Of a stretch of DNA of 64,000 nucleotides, positions 39,146 through 52,816 are shown in pieces. Below the pieces are notes generated by a model. It did no database searches. It was not told the DNA's origin and saw only the letters and a program-made list of their open reading frames with translations. Both the position numbers and the translations under genes were made by a program. How positions within the stretch are numbered: position 1 is the first letter of the stretch; the number at the start of each line of letters is the position of its first letter. Origin of the DNA: Acanthosepion lycidas (lineage: Eukaryota; Mollusca; Cephalopoda; Sepiida; Sepiidae); the NCBI GenBank assembly GCA_963932145.1, contig CAWVQA010000092.1, positions 248,001 through 312,000 on the forward strand. Direction: 5' to 3'.

Positions 39146-42100
39146 TTGCCTTCAAATTCATACCGTGATCGTAGCATGCCTGGACTCGACTCATATGACT
39201 GGGATTTCCATGAAAAAGATTGTGGGCACAAAATGCGTGATCACTGTACATTTCTCTTCTGTTTCCCATTACTATTTCTATTTTACCTCCTCAATTTAGC
39301 ATTATGGACAGGGAAAGACCTAATCTATGATCTGCAAAAAAATATTTTGCCTTCAAATTCATACGGTGATCGTAGCATGCCTGGACTCGACTCATATGAC
39401 TGGGATTTCCATGTAAAAGATTGTGGGCACAAAATGGGTGATCACTGTACATTTCTCTTCTGTTTCCCATTACTATTTCTATTTTACTTCCTCAATTTAG
39501 CATTATGGACAGGGAAAGACCTAATCTAAGATCTGCAAAAAAATATTTTGCCTTCAAATTCATACCGTGATCGTAGCATGCCTGGACTCGACTCATATGA
39601 CTGGGATTTCCATGTAAAAGATTGTGGGCACAAAATGGGTGATCACTGTACATTTCTCTTCTGTTTCCCATTACTATTTCTATTTTACTTCCTCAATTTA
39701 GCATTATGGACAGGGAAAGACCTAATCTAAGATCTGCAAAAAAATATTTTGCCTTCAAATTCATACCGTAATCGTAGCATGCCTGGACTCGACTCATATG
39801 ACTGGGATTTCCATGAAAAAGATTGTGGGCACAAAATGCGTGATCACTGTACATTTCTCTTCTGTTTCCCATTACTATTTCTATTTTACTTCCTCAATTT
39901 AGCATTATAGACAGGGAAAGACCTAATCTATGATCTGCAAAAAAATATTTTGCCTTCAAATTCATACCGTGAACGTAGCATGCCTGGACTCGACTCATAT
40001 GACTGGGATTTCCATGAAAAAGATTGTGGGCACAAAATGCGTGATCACTGTACATTTCTCTTCTGTTTCCCATTACTATTTCTATTTTACTTCCTCAATT
40101 TAGCATTATAGACAGGGAAAGACCTAATCTAAGATCTGCAAAAAAATATTTTGCCTTCAAATTCATACCGTGATCGTAGCATGCCTGGACTCGACTCATA
40201 TGACTGGGATTTCCATGAAAAAGATTGTGAGCACAAAATGCGTGATCACTGTACATTTCTCTTCTGTTTCTCATTCCTATTTCTATTTTACTTACTCAAT
40301 TTAGCATTATGGACAGGGAAAGATCTAATCTAAGATCTGCAAAAAAATATTTTGCCTTCAAATTCATACCGTGATCGTAGCATGCATGGACTCGTCTCAT
40401 ATGACTGGGATTTCCATGAAAAAGATTGTGGGCACAAAATGTGTGATCACTGTACATTTCTCTTCTGTTTCCCATTACTATTTCTATTTTACTTCCTCAA
40501 TTTAGCATTATGGACAGGGAAAGACCTAATCTAAGATCTGCAAAAAAATATTTTGCCTTCAAATTCATACCGTGATCGTAGCATGCCTGGACTCGACTCA
40601 TATGACTGGGATTGCCATGAAAAAGATTGTGGGCACAAAACGCGTGATCACTGTACATTTCTCTTCTGTTTCCCATTAGTATTTCTATTTTACTTCCTCA
40701 ATTTAGCATTATGGACAGGGAAAGACCTAATCTAAGATCTGCAAAAAAATATTTTGCCTTCAAATTCATACCGTGATCGTAGCATGCATGGACTCGTCTC
40801 ATATGACTGGGATTTCCATGAAAAAGATTGTGGACACAAAATGGGTGACCACTGTACATTTCTCTTATGTTTCCCATTAGTATTTCTATTTTACTTCCTC
40901 AATTTAGCATTATGGACAGGGAAAGACGTAATCTAAGATCTGCAAAAAAATATTTTGCCTTCAAATTCATACCGTGATCGTAGCATGCCTGGACTCGACT
41001 CATATGACTGGGATTTCCATGAAAAAGATTGTGGGCACAAAATGCGTGATCACTGCACATTTCTCTTCTGTTTCCCATTACTATTTCTATTTTACTTCCT
41101 CAATTTAGCATTATGGACAGGGAAAGACCTAATCTATGATCTGCAAAAAAATATTTTGCCTTCAAATTCATACCGTGATCGTAGCATGCCTGGACTCGAC
41201 TCATATGACTGGGATTTCCATGAAAAAGATTGTGGGCACAAAATGCGTGATCACTGTACATTTCTCTTCTGTTTCCCATTACTATTTCTATTTTACCTCC
41301 TCAATTTAGCATTATGGACAGGGAAAGACCTAATCTAAGATCTGCAAAAAAATATTTTGCCTTCAAATTCATACCGTGATCGTAGCATGCCTGGACTCGA
41401 CTCATATGACTGGGATTTCCATGAAAAAGATTGTGGGCACAAAATGGGTGATCACTGTACATTTCACTTCTGTTTCCCATTACTATTTCTATTTTACTTC
41501 CTCAATTTAGCATTATGGACAGGGAAAGACCTAATCTACGATCTGCAAAAAAATATTTTGCCTTCAAATTCATACCGTGATCGTAGCATGCCTGGACTCG
41601 ACTCATATGACTGGGATTTCCATGAAAAAGATTGTGGGCACAAAATGCGTGATCACTGTACATTTCTCTTCTGTTTCCCATTACTATTTCTATTTTACTT
41701 CCTCAATTTAGCATTATAGACAGGGAAAGACCTAATCTAAGATCTGCAAAAAAATATTTTGCCTTCAAATTCATACCGTGATCGTAGCATGCCTGGACTC
41801 GACTCATATGACTGGGATTTCCATGAAAAAGATTGTGAGCACAAAATGCGTGATCACTGTACATTTCTCTTCTGTTTCCCATTCCTATTTCTATTTTACT
41901 TACTCAATTTAGCATTATGGACAGGGAAAGACCTAATCTAAGATCTGCAAAAAAATATTTTGCCTTCAAATTCATACCGTGATCGTAGCATGCATGGACT
42001 CGTCTCATATGACTGGGATTTCCATGAAAAAGATTGTGGGCACAAAATGTGTGATCACTGTACATTTCTCTTCTGTTTCCCATTACTATTTCTATTTTAC

Positions 42101-42361
42101 TTCCTCAATTTAGCATTATGGACAGGGAAAGACCTAATCTAAGATCTGCAAAAAAATATTTTGCCTTCAAATTCATACCGTGATCGTAGCATGCCTGGAC
42201 TCGACTCATATGACTGGGATTGCCATGAAAAAGATTGTGGGCACAAAACGCGTGATCACTGTACATTTCTCTTCTGTTTCCCATTACTATTTCTATTTTA
42301 CTTCGTCAATTTAGCATTATAGACAGGGAAAGACCTAATCTAAGATCTGCAGAAAAATATT
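39146..42361. repeat. 16-monomer HOR (3,216 bp), copy 2
   Basis: Near-perfect repeat of 35930-39145. The one clear internal difference I noted is GTGAACG at about 39970, where copy 1 has GTGATCG. The match decays only at the end (about 42350), where CTGCAGAAAAA followed by TTGTC replaces CTGCAAAAAAA and TTGCC. That hybrid end is the first appearance of the Domain III g-to-h junction. Confidence 0.94.
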
Positions 42362-45300
42362 TTGTCTTCAAATTAATACTGTGATCGTAGCATGCCTGGA
42401 CTCGACTCATATGACTGAGATTTCCATGAAAAAGATTGTGGGCACAAAATGCGTGATCACTGTACATTTCTCTTCTGTTTCCCATTAGTATTTCTATTTT
42501 ACTTTCCTCAATTTAGCATTATGGACTGGGAAAGACCTAATCTAAGATCTGCAAAAAAATATTTTGCCTTCAAATTCATACCGTGATCGTAGCATGCATG
42601 GACTCGTCTCATATGACTGGGATTTCCATGAAAAAGATTGTGGGCACAAAATGGGTGATCACTGTACATTTCTCTTCTGTTTCCCATTACTATTTCTATT
42701 TTACTTCCTGAATTTAGCATTATGGACAGGGAAAGACCTAATCTGAGATCTGCAAAAAAATATTTTGCCTTCAAATTCATACCGTGATCGTAGCATGCCT
42801 GGACTCGACTCATATGACTGGGATTTCCATGAAAAAGATTGTGGGCACAAAATGCGTAATCACTGTACATTTCTCTTCTGTTTCCCATTACTATTTCTAT
42901 TTTACTTACTCAATTTAGCATTATGGACAGGGAAAGACCTAATCTAAGATCTGCAAACAAATATTTTGCCTTCAAATTCATACCGTGATCGTAGCATGCA
43001 TGGACTCGTCTCATATGACTGGGATTTCCATGAAAAAGATTGTGGGCACAAAATGGGTGATCACTGTACATTTCTCTTCTGTTTCCCATTAGTATTTCTA
43101 TTTTACTTCCTCAATTTAGCATTATGGACAGGGAAAGACGTAATCTAAGATCTGCAAAAAAATGTTTTGCCTTCAAATTCATACCGTGATCGTAGCATGC
43201 CTGGACTCGACTCATATGACTGGGATTTCCATGAAAAAGATTGTGGGCACAAAATGCGTAATCACTGTACATTTCTCTTCTGTTTCCCATTAGTATTTCT
43301 ATTTTACTTCCTCAATTTAGCATTATGGACTGGGAAAGACCTAATCTAAGATCTGCAAAAAAATATTTTGCCTTCAAATTCATACCGTGATCGTAGCATG
43401 CCTGGACTCGACTCATATGACTGGGATTTCCATGAAAAAGATTGTGGGCACAAAATGCGTGATCACTGTACATTTCTCTTCTGTTTCCCATTACTATTTC
43501 TATTTTACTTCCTCAATTTAGCATTATGGACAGGGAAAGACCTAATCTAAGATCTGCAAAAAAATATTTTGCCTTCAAATTCATACCGTGATCGTAGCAT
43601 GCCTGGACTCGACTCATATGACTGGGATTGCCATGAAAAAGATTGTGGGCACAAAATGCGTGATCACTGTACATTTCTCTTCTGTTTCCCATTACTATTT
43701 CTATTTTACTTCCTCAATTTAGCATTATGGACAGGGAAAGACCTAATCTAAGATCTGCAAAAAAATATTTTGCCTTCAAATTCATACCGTGATCGTAGCA
43801 TGCCTGGACTCGACTCATATGACTGGGATTTCCATGAAAAAGATTGTGGGCACAAAATGCGTGATCACTGTACATTTCTCTTCTGTTTCCCATTACTATT
43901 TCTATTTTACTACCTCAATTTAGCATTATGGACAGGGAAAGACCTAATCTATGATCTGCAAAAAAATATTTTGCCTTCAAATTCATACCGTGATCGTAGC
44001 ATGCATGGACTCGTCTCATATGACTGGGATTTCCATGAAAAAGATTGTGGGCAGAAAATGTGTGATCACTGTACATTTCTCTTCTGTTTCCCATTACTAT
44101 TTCTATTTTACTTCCTGAATTTAGCATTATGGACAGGGAAAGACCTAATCTGAGATCTGCAAAAAAATATTTTGCCTTCAAATTCATACCGTAATCGTAG
44201 CATGCCTGGACTCGACTCATATGACTGGGATTTCCATGAAAAAGATTGTGGGCACAAAATGCGTGATCACTGTACATTTCTCTTCTGTTTCCCATTACTA
44301 TTTCTATTTTACTTCCTCAATTTAGCATTATAGACAGGGAAAGACCTAATCTAAGATCTGCAAAAAAATATTTTGCCTTCAAATTCATACCGTGATCGTA
44401 GCATGCATGGACTCGACTCATATGACTGGGATTTCCATGAAAAAGATTGTGGGCACAAAATGCGTGATCACTGTACATTTCTCTTCTGTTTCCCATTACT
44501 ATTTCTATTTTACTTCCTCAATTTAGCATTATAGACAGGGAAAGACCTAATCTAAGATCTGCAAAAAAATATTTTGCCTTCAAATTCATACCGTGATCGT
44601 AGCATGCCTGGACTCGACTCATATGACTGGGATTTCCATGAAAAAGATTGTGGGCACAAAATGGGTGATCACTGTACATTTCACTTCTGTTTCCCATTAC
44701 TATTTCTATTTTACTTCCTCAATTTAGCATTATGGACAGGGAAAGACCTAATCTAAGATCTGCAAAAAAATATTTTGCCTTCAAATTCATACCGTGATCG
44801 TAGCATGCCTGGACTCGACTCATATGACTGGGATTTCCATGAAAAAGATTGTGGGCACAAAATGCGTGATCACTGTACATTTCTCTTCTGTTTCCCATTA
44901 CTATTTCTATTTTACTTCCTCAATTTAGCAATATAGACAGGGAAAGACCTAATCTAAGATCTGCAAAAAAATATTTTGCCTTCAAATTCATACCGTGATC
45001 GTAGCATGCCTGGACTCGACTCATATGACTGGGATTTCCATGAAAAAGATTGTGGGCACAAAATGGGTGATCACTGTACATTTCTCTTCTATTTCCCATT
45101 AGTATTTCTATTTTACTTCCTCAATTTAGCATTATGGACTGGGAAAGACCTAATCTAAGATCTGCAAAAAAATATTTTGCCTTCAAATTCATACCGTGAT
45201 CGTAGCATGCCTGGACTCGACTCATATGACTGGGATTTCCATGAAAAAGATTGTGGGCACAAAATGCGTGATCACTGTACATTTCTCTTCTGTTTCCCAT

Positions 45301-45578
45301 TACTATTTCTATTTTACTTCCTCAATTTAGCATTATGGACAGGGAAAGACCTAATCTAAGATCTGCAAAAAAATATTTTGCCTTCAAATTCATACCGTGA
45401 TCGTAGCATGCCTGGACTCGACTCATATGACTGGGATTGCCATGAAAAAGATTGTGGGCACAAAATGCGTGATCACTGTACATTTCTCTTCTGTTTCCCA
45501 TTACTATTTCTATTTTACTTCGTCAATTTAGCATTATAGACAGGGAAAGACCTAATCTAAGATCTGCAGAAAAATATT
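42362..45578. repeat. Sixteen-monomer transition into the 8-mer domain
   Basis: Contains the first 8-mer classes in near-canonical order: h at 42362, an a/b chimera at 42564, then c, d, e and f to 43567. A GATTGCC monomer, an a-like and a b-like copy follow. Then come Domain II-type monomers: CCGTAATCG (44172), TTTCACTTC (44574), TATAGAC copies and TTCTATTTCC (44976), before f and g (45177, 45378). The b to CCGTAATCG to TTTCACTTC to TTCTATTTCC to f-g-h order resembles 53018-54827. Confidence 0.85.
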
Positions 45579-45780
45579 TTGTCTTCAAATTAATACCGTG
45601 ATCGTAGCATGCCTGGACTCGACTCATATGACTGGGATTTCCATGAAAAAGATTGTGGGCACAAAATGCGTGATCACTGTACATTTCTCTTCTGTTTCCC
45701 ATTAGTATTTCTATTTTACTTTCCTCAATTTAGCATTATGGACTGGGAAAGACCTAATCTAAGATCTGCAAAAAAATATT
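45579..45780. repeat. 202-bp h-type monomer
   Basis: Carries TTGTCTTCAAATTAATACC at the start and one extra T in ACTTTCCTC, giving 202 bp. This insertion, with GACTGGG at 162-168, is the signature of class h and marks the end of each 8-mer unit at 48594, 52615, 54626, 56235, 57844, 58850, 60459, 61264 and 62873. Confidence 0.9.
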
Positions 45781-47187
45781 TTGCCTTCAAATTCATACCG
45801 TGATCGTAGCATGCATGGACTCGTCTCATATGACTGGGATTTCCATGAAAAAGATTGTGGGCACAAAATGGGTGATCACTGTACATTTCTCTTCTGTTTC
45901 CCATTACTATTTCTATTTTACTACCTCAATTTAGCATTACGGACAGGGAAAGACCTAATCTATGATCTGCAAAAAAATATTTTGCCTTAAAATTCATACC
46001 GTGATCGTAGCATGCATGGACTCGTCTCATATGACTGGGATTTCCATGAAAAAGATTGTGGGCAGAAAATGTGTGATCACTGTACATTTCTCTTCTGTTT
46101 CCCATTACTATTTCTATTTTACTTCCTGAATTTAGCATTATGGACAGGGAAAGACCTAATCTGAGATCTGCAAAAAAATATTTTGCCTTCAAATTCATAC
46201 CGTGATCGTAGCATGCCTGGACTCGACTCATATGACTGGGATTTCCATGAAAAAGATTGTGTGCACAAAATGCGTAATCACTGTACATTTCTCTTCTGTT
46301 TCCCATTACTATTTCTATTTTACTTACTCAATTTAGCATTATGGACAGGGAAAGACCTAATCTAAGATCTGCAAAAAAATATTTTGCCTTCAAATTCATA
46401 CCGTGATCGTAGCATGCATGGACTCGTCTCATATGACTGGGATTTCCATGAAAAAGATTGTGGGCACAAAATGGGTGATCACAGTACATTTCTCTTCTGT
46501 TTCCCATTAGTATTTCTATTTTACTTCCTCAATTTAGCATTATGGACAGGGAAAGACGTAATCTAAGATCTGCAAAAAAATGTTTTGCCTTCAAATTCAT
46601 ACCGTGATCGTAGCATGCCTGGACTCGACTCATATGACTGGGATTTCCATGAAAAAGATTGTGGGCACAAAATGCGTAATCACTGTACATTTCTCTTCTG
46701 TTTCCCATTAGTATTTCTATTTTACTTCCTCAATTTAGCATTATGGACTGGGAAAGACCTAATCTAAGATCTGCAAAAAAATATTTTGCCTTCAAATTCA
46801 TACCGTGATCGTAGCATGCCTGGACTCGACTCATATGACTGGGATTTCCATGAAAAGATTGTGGGCACAAAATGCGTGATCACTGTACATTTCTCTTCTG
46901 TTTCCCATTACTATTTCTATTTTACTTCCTCAATTTAGCATTATGGACAGGGAAAGACCTAATCTAAGATCTGCAAAAAAATATTTTGCCTTCAAATTCA
47001 TACCGTGATCGTAGCATGCCTGGACTCGACTCATATGACTGGGATTTCCATGAAAAAGATTGTGGGCACAAAATGCGTGATCACTGTACATTTCTCTTCT
47101 GTTTCCCATTAGTATTTCTATTTTACTTTCCTCAATTTAGCATTATGGACTGGGAAAGACCTAATCTAAGATCTGCAAAAAAATATT
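45781..47187. repeat. 7-monomer derivative of the 8-mer (1,407 bp)
   Basis: Order a, b, c, d, e, f, h with g absent; the last monomer begins like a normal TTGCCTTCAAATTC copy and ends like h. Private markers are CACAGTACATT in d (46384) and CATGAAAAGATTG in f (46786, 200 bp). Both recur in the next unit, so the two units are sisters. Confidence 0.9.
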
Positions 47188-48795
47188 TTGCCTTCAAATT
47201 CATACCGTGATCGTAGCATGCATGGACTCGTCTCATATGACTGGGATTTCCATGAAAAAGATTGTGGGCACAAAATGGGTGATCACTGTACATTTCTCTT
47301 CTGTTTCCCATTACTATTTCTATTTTACTACCTCAATTTAGCATTACGGACAGGGAAAGACCTAATCTATGATCTGCAAAAAAATATTTTGCCTTAAAAT
47401 TCATACCGTGATCGTAGCATGCATGGACTCGTCTCATATGACTGGGATTTCCATGAAAAAGATTGTGGGCAGAAAATGTGTGATCACTGTACATTTCTCT
47501 TCTGTTTCCCATTACTATTTCTATTTTACTTCCTGAATTTAGCATTATGGACAGGGAAAGACCTAATCTGAGATCTGCAAAAAAATATTTTGCCTTCAAA
47601 TTCATACCGTGATCGTAGCATGCCTGGACTCGACTCATATGACTGGGATTTCCATGAAAAAGATTGTGTGCACAAAATGCGTAATCACTGTACATTTCTC
47701 TTCTGTTTCCCATTACTATTTCTATTTTACTTACTCAATTTAGCATTATGGACAGGGAAAGACCTAATCTAAGATCTGCAAAAAAATATTTTGCCTTCAA
47801 ATTCATACCGTGATCGTAGCATGCATGGACTCGTCTCATATGACTGGGATTTCCATGAAAAAGATTGTGGGCACAAAATGGGTGATCACAGTACATTTCT
47901 CTTCTGTTTCCCATTAGTATTTCTATTTTACTTCCTCAATTTAGCATTATGGACAGGGAAAGACGTAATCTAAGATCTGCAAAAAAATGTTTTGCCTTCA
48001 AATTCATACCGTGATCGTAGCATGCCTGGACTCGACTCATATGACTGGGATTTCCATGAAAAAGATTGTGGGCACAAAATGCGTAATCACTGTACATTTC
48101 TCTTCTGTTTCCCATTAGTATTTCTATTTTACTTCCTCAATTTAGCATTATGGACTGGGAAAGACCTAATCTAAGATCTGCAAAAAAATATTTTGCCTTC
48201 AAATTCATACCGTGATCGTAGCATGCCTGGACTCGACTCATATGACTGGGATTTCCATGAAAAGATTGTGGGCACAAAATGCGTGATCACTGTACATTTC
48301 TCTTCTGTTTCCCATTACTATTTCTATTTTACTTCCTCAATTTAGCATTATGGACAGGGAAAGACCTAATCTAAGATCTGCAAAAAAATATTTTGCCTTC
48401 AAATTCATACCGTGATCGTAGCATGCCTGGACTCGACTCATATGACTGGGATTGCCATGAAAAAGATTGTGGGCACAAAATGCGTGATCACTGTACATTT
48501 CTCTTCTGTTTCCCATTACTATTTCTATTTTACTTCGTCAATTTAGCATTATAGACAGGGAAAGACCTAATCTAAGATCTGCAGAAAAATATTTTGTCTT
48601 CAAATTAATACCGTGATCGTAGCATGCCTGGACTCGACTCATATGACTGGGATTTCCATGAAAAAGATTGTGGGCACAAAATGCGTGATCACTGTACATT
48701 TCTCTTCTGTTTCCCATTAGTATTTCTATTTTACTTTCCTCAATTTAGCATTATGGACTGGGAAAGACCTAATCTAAGATCTGCAAAAAAATATT
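47188..48795. repeat. 8-monomer HOR (1,608 bp)
   Basis: Full order a to h, with the same CACAGTACATT and CATGAAAAGATTG markers as 45781-47187. The one-base deletion in f offsets part of the length, hence 1,608 rather than 1,609 bp. Confidence 0.92.
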
Positions 48796-48996
48796 TTGCC
48801 TTCAAATTCATACCGTGATCGTAGCATGCATGGACTCGTCTCATATGACTGGGATTTCCATGAAAAAGATTGTGGGCACAAAATGGGTGATCACTGTACA
48901 TTTCTCTTCTGTTTCCCATTACTATTTCTATTTTACTACCTCAATTTAGCATTATGGACAGGGAAAGACCTAATCTATGATCTGCAAAAAAATATT
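48796..48996. repeat. Single a-type monomer before the 5-mer pair
   Basis: An a-class copy (TTTACTACCTC, CTATGATCT) with TTATGGAC rather than the TTACGGAC of the two preceding units. It starts the second haplotype of the 8-mer, whose c monomer carries CCTTGAC. Confidence 0.9.
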
Positions 48997-50001
48997 TTGC
49001 CTTAAAATTCATACCGTGATCGTAGCATGCCTGGACTCGACTCATATGACTGGGATTTCCATGAAAAAGATTGTGGGCAGAAAATGTGTGATCACTGTAC
49101 ATTTCTCTTCTGTTTCCCATTACTATTTCTATTTTACTTCCTGAATTTAGCATTATGGACAGGGAAAGACCTAATCTGAGATCTGCAAAAAAATATTTTG
49201 CCTTCAAATTCATACCGTGATCGTAGCATGCCTTGACTCGACTCATATGACTGGGATTTCCATGAAAAAGATTGTGTGCACAAAATGCGTAATCACTGTA
49301 CATTTCTCTTCTGTTTCCCATTACTATTTCTATTTTACTTACTCAATTTAGCATTATGGACAGGGAAAGACCTAATCTAAGATCTGCAAAAAAATATTTT
49401 GCCTTCAAATTCATACCGTGATCGTAGCATGCATGGACTCGTCTCATATGACTGGGATTTCCATGAAAAAGATTGTGGGCACAAAATGGGTGATCACTGT
49501 ACATTTCTCTTCTGTTTCCCATTAGTATTTCTATTTTACTTCCTCAATTTAGCATTATGGACAGGGAAAGACGTAATCTAAGATCTGCAAAAAAATGTTT
49601 TGCCTTCAAATTCATACCGTGATCGTAGCATGCCTGGACTCGACTCATATGACTGGGATTTCCATGAAAAAGATTGTGGGCACAAAATGCGTAATCACTG
49701 TATATTTCTCTTCTGTTTCCCATTAGTATTTCTATTTTACTTCCTCAATTTAGCATTATGGACTGGGAAAGACCTAATCTAAGATCTGCAAAAAAATATT
49801 TTGCCTTCAAATTCATACCGTGATCGTAGCATGCCTGGACACGACTCATATGACTGGGATTGCCATGAAAAAGATTGTGGGCACAAAATGCGTGATCACT
49901 GTACATTTCTCTTCTGTTTCCCATTACTATTTCTATTTTACTTCGTCAATTTAGCATTATAGACAGGGAAAGACCTAATCTATGATCTGCAAAAAAATAT
50001 T
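48997..50001. repeat. 5-monomer derivative (1,005 bp), copy 1
   Basis: Order b, c (CCTTGAC), d, e (GTATATTTC), g (GGACACGACTC). The b copy has CCTGGACTCGAC at its start instead of the usual CATGGACTCGTC. The g monomer ends in CTATGATCT, the a-class ending, so f, h and a were lost and g was joined to the tail of a. Confidence 0.9.
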
Positions 50002-51006
50002 TTGCCTTAAAATTCATACCGTGATCGTAGCATGCATGGACTCGTCTCATATGACTGGGATTTCCATGAAAAAGATTGTGGGCAGAAAATGTGTGATCAC
50101 TGTACATTTCTCTTCTGTTTCCCATTACTATTTCTATTTTACTTCCTGAATTTAGCATTATGGACAGGGAAAGACCTAATCTGAGATCTGCAAAAAAATA
50201 TTTTGCCTTCAAATTCATACCGTGATCGTAGCATGCCTTGACTCGACTCATATGACTGGGATTTCCATGAAAAAGATTGTGTGCACAAAATGCGTAATCA
50301 CTGTACATTTCTCTTCTGTTTCCCATTACTATTTCTATTTTACTTACTCAATTTAGCATTATGGACAGGGAAAGACCTAATCTAAGATCTGCAAAAAAAT
50401 ATTTTGCCTTCAAATTCATACCGTGATCGTAGCATGCATGGACTCGTCTCATATGACTGGGATTTCCATGAAAAAGATTGTGGGCACAAAATGGGTGATC
50501 ACTGTACATTTCTCTTCTGTTTCCCATTAGTATTTCTATTTTACTTCCTCAATTTAGCATTATGGACAGGGAAAGACGTAATCTAAGATCTGCAAAAAAA
50601 TGTTTTGCCTTCAAATTCATACCGTGATCGTAGCATGCCTGGACTCGACTCATATGACTGGGATTTCCATGAAAAAGATTGTGGGCACAAAATGCGTAAT
50701 CACTGTATATTTCTCTTCTGTTTCCCATTAGTATTTCTATTTTACTTCCTCAATTTAGCATTATGGACTGGGAAAGACCTAATCTAAGATCTGCAAAAAA
50801 ATATTTTGCCTTCAAATTCATACCGTGATCGTAGCATGCCTGGACACGACTCATATGACTGGGATTGCCATGAAAAAGATTGTGGGCACAAAATGCGTGA
50901 TCACTGTACATTTCTCTTCTGTTTCCCATTACTATTTCTATTTTACTTCGTCAATTTAGCATTATAGACAGGGAAAGACCTAATCTAAGATCAGCAAAAA
51001 AATATT
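50002..51006. repeat. 5-monomer derivative (1,005 bp), copy 2
   Basis: Repeats b, c (CCTTGAC), d, e (GTATATTTC) and g (GGACACGACTC). It differs from copy 1 at the start of b, and in the last junction, where the g copy ends in CTAAGATCAGC. Confidence 0.9.
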
Positions 51007-51207
51007 TTGCCTTCAAATTCATACCGTGATCGTAGCATGCCTGGACTCGACTCATATGACTGGGATTGCCATGAAAAAGATTGTGGGCACAAAATGCGTG
51101 ATCACTGTACATTTCTCTTCTGTTTCCCATTACTATTTCTATTTTACTTCCTCAATTTAGCATTATGGACAGGGAAAGACCTAATCTAAGATCTGCAAAA
51201 AAATATT
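51007..51207. repeat. Single g-like monomer with f-like end
   Basis: Has GATTGCC as in g, but CTTCCTC and TATGGAC as in f, so it is a g/f chimera. The same composition occurs at 43569. Confidence 0.85.
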
Positions 51208-51810
51208 TTGCCTTCAAATTCATACCGTGATCGTAGCATGCCTGGACTCGACTCATATGACTGGGATTGCCATGAAAAAGATTGTGGGCACAAAATGCGT
51301 GATCACTGTACATTTCTCTTCTGTTTCCCATTACTATTTCTATTTTACTTCGTCAATTTAGCATTATAGACAGGGAAAGACCTAATCTAAGATCTGCAGA
51401 AAAATATTTTGTCTTCAAATTAATACCGTGATCGTAGCATGCCTGGACTCGACTCATATGACTGGGATTTCCATGAAAAAGATTGTGGGCACAAAATGCG
51501 TGATCACTGTACATTTCTCTTCTGTTTCCCATTAGTATTTCTATTTTACTTCCTCAATTTAGCATTATGGACTGGGAAAGACCTAATCTAAGATCTGCAA
51601 AAAAATATTTTGCCTTCAAATTCATACCGTCATCCTAGCATGCCTGGACTCGACTCATATGACTGGGATTTCCATGAAAAAGATTGTGGGCACAAAATGC
51701 GTGATCACTGTACATTTCTCTTCTGTTTCCCATTACTATTTCTATTTTACTTCCTCAATTTAGCATTATGGACAGGGAAAGACCTAATCTAAGATCTGCA
51801 AAAAAATATT
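51208..51810. repeat. 3-monomer HOR (603 bp), copy 1
   Basis: Order g, h, f. The h copy (51409) lacks the extra T and is 201 bp. The f copy has CCGTCATCCTAGC, a private double change of GATCG to CATCC. Confidence 0.93.
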
Positions 51811-52413
51811 TTGCCTTCAAATTCATACCGTGATCGTAGCATGCCTGGACTCGACTCATATGACTGGGATTGCCATGAAAAAGATTGTGGGCACAAAATG
51901 CGTGATCACTGTACATTTCTCTTCTGTTTCCCATTACTATTTCTATTTTACTTCGTCAATTTAGCATTATAGACAGGGAAAGACCTAATCTAAGATCTGC
52001 AGAAAAATATTTTGTCTTCAAATTAATACCGTGATCGTAGCATGCCTGGACTCGACTCATATGACTGGGATTTCCATGAAAAAGATTGTGGGCACAAAAT
52101 GCGTGATCACTGTACATTTCTCTTCTGTTTCCCATTAGTATTTCTATTTTACTTCCTCAATTTAGCATTATGGACTGGGAAAGACCTAATCTAAGATCTG
52201 CAAAAAAATATTTTGCCTTCAAATTCATACCGTCATCCTAGCATGCCTGGACTCGACTCATATGACTGGGATTTCCATGAAAAAGATTGTGGGCACAAAA
52301 TGCGTGATCACTGTACATTTCTCTTCTGTTTCCCATTACTATTTCTATTTTACTTCCTCAATTTAGCATTATGGACAGGGAAAGACCTAATCTAAGATCT
52401 GCAAAAAAATATT
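51811..52413. repeat. 3-monomer HOR (603 bp), copy 2
   Basis: Repeats g, h and f, including the 201-bp h and CCGTCATCCTAGC. This is a recent local tandem duplication. I noted no difference between the copies. Confidence 0.93.
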
Positions 52414-52816
52414 TTGCCTTCAAATTCATACCGTGATCGTAGCATGCCTGGACTCGACTCATATGACTGGGATTGCCATGAAAAAGATTGTGGGCACAAA
52501 ATGCGTGATCACTGTACATTTCTCTTCTGTTTCCCATTACTATTTCTATTTTACTTCGTCAATTTAGCATTATAGACAGGGAAAGACCTAATCTAAGATC
52601 TGCAGAAAAATATTTTGTCTTCAAATTAATACCGTGATCGTAGCATGCCTGGACTCGACTCATATGACTGGGATTTCCATGAAAAAGATTGTGGGCACAA
52701 AATGCGTGATCACTGTACATTTCTCTTCTGTTTCCCATTAGTATTTCTATTTTACTTTCCTCAATTTAGCATTATGGACTGGGAAAGACCTAATCTAAGA
52801 TCTGCAAAAAAATATT
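52414..52816. repeat. g and h monomers closing the 3-mer series
   Basis: A third g-h pair, but here h (52615) is the 202-bp form with ACTTTCCTC. The contrast with h at 51409 and 52012 shows that the extra T is not fixed within this small cluster. Confidence 0.9.
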
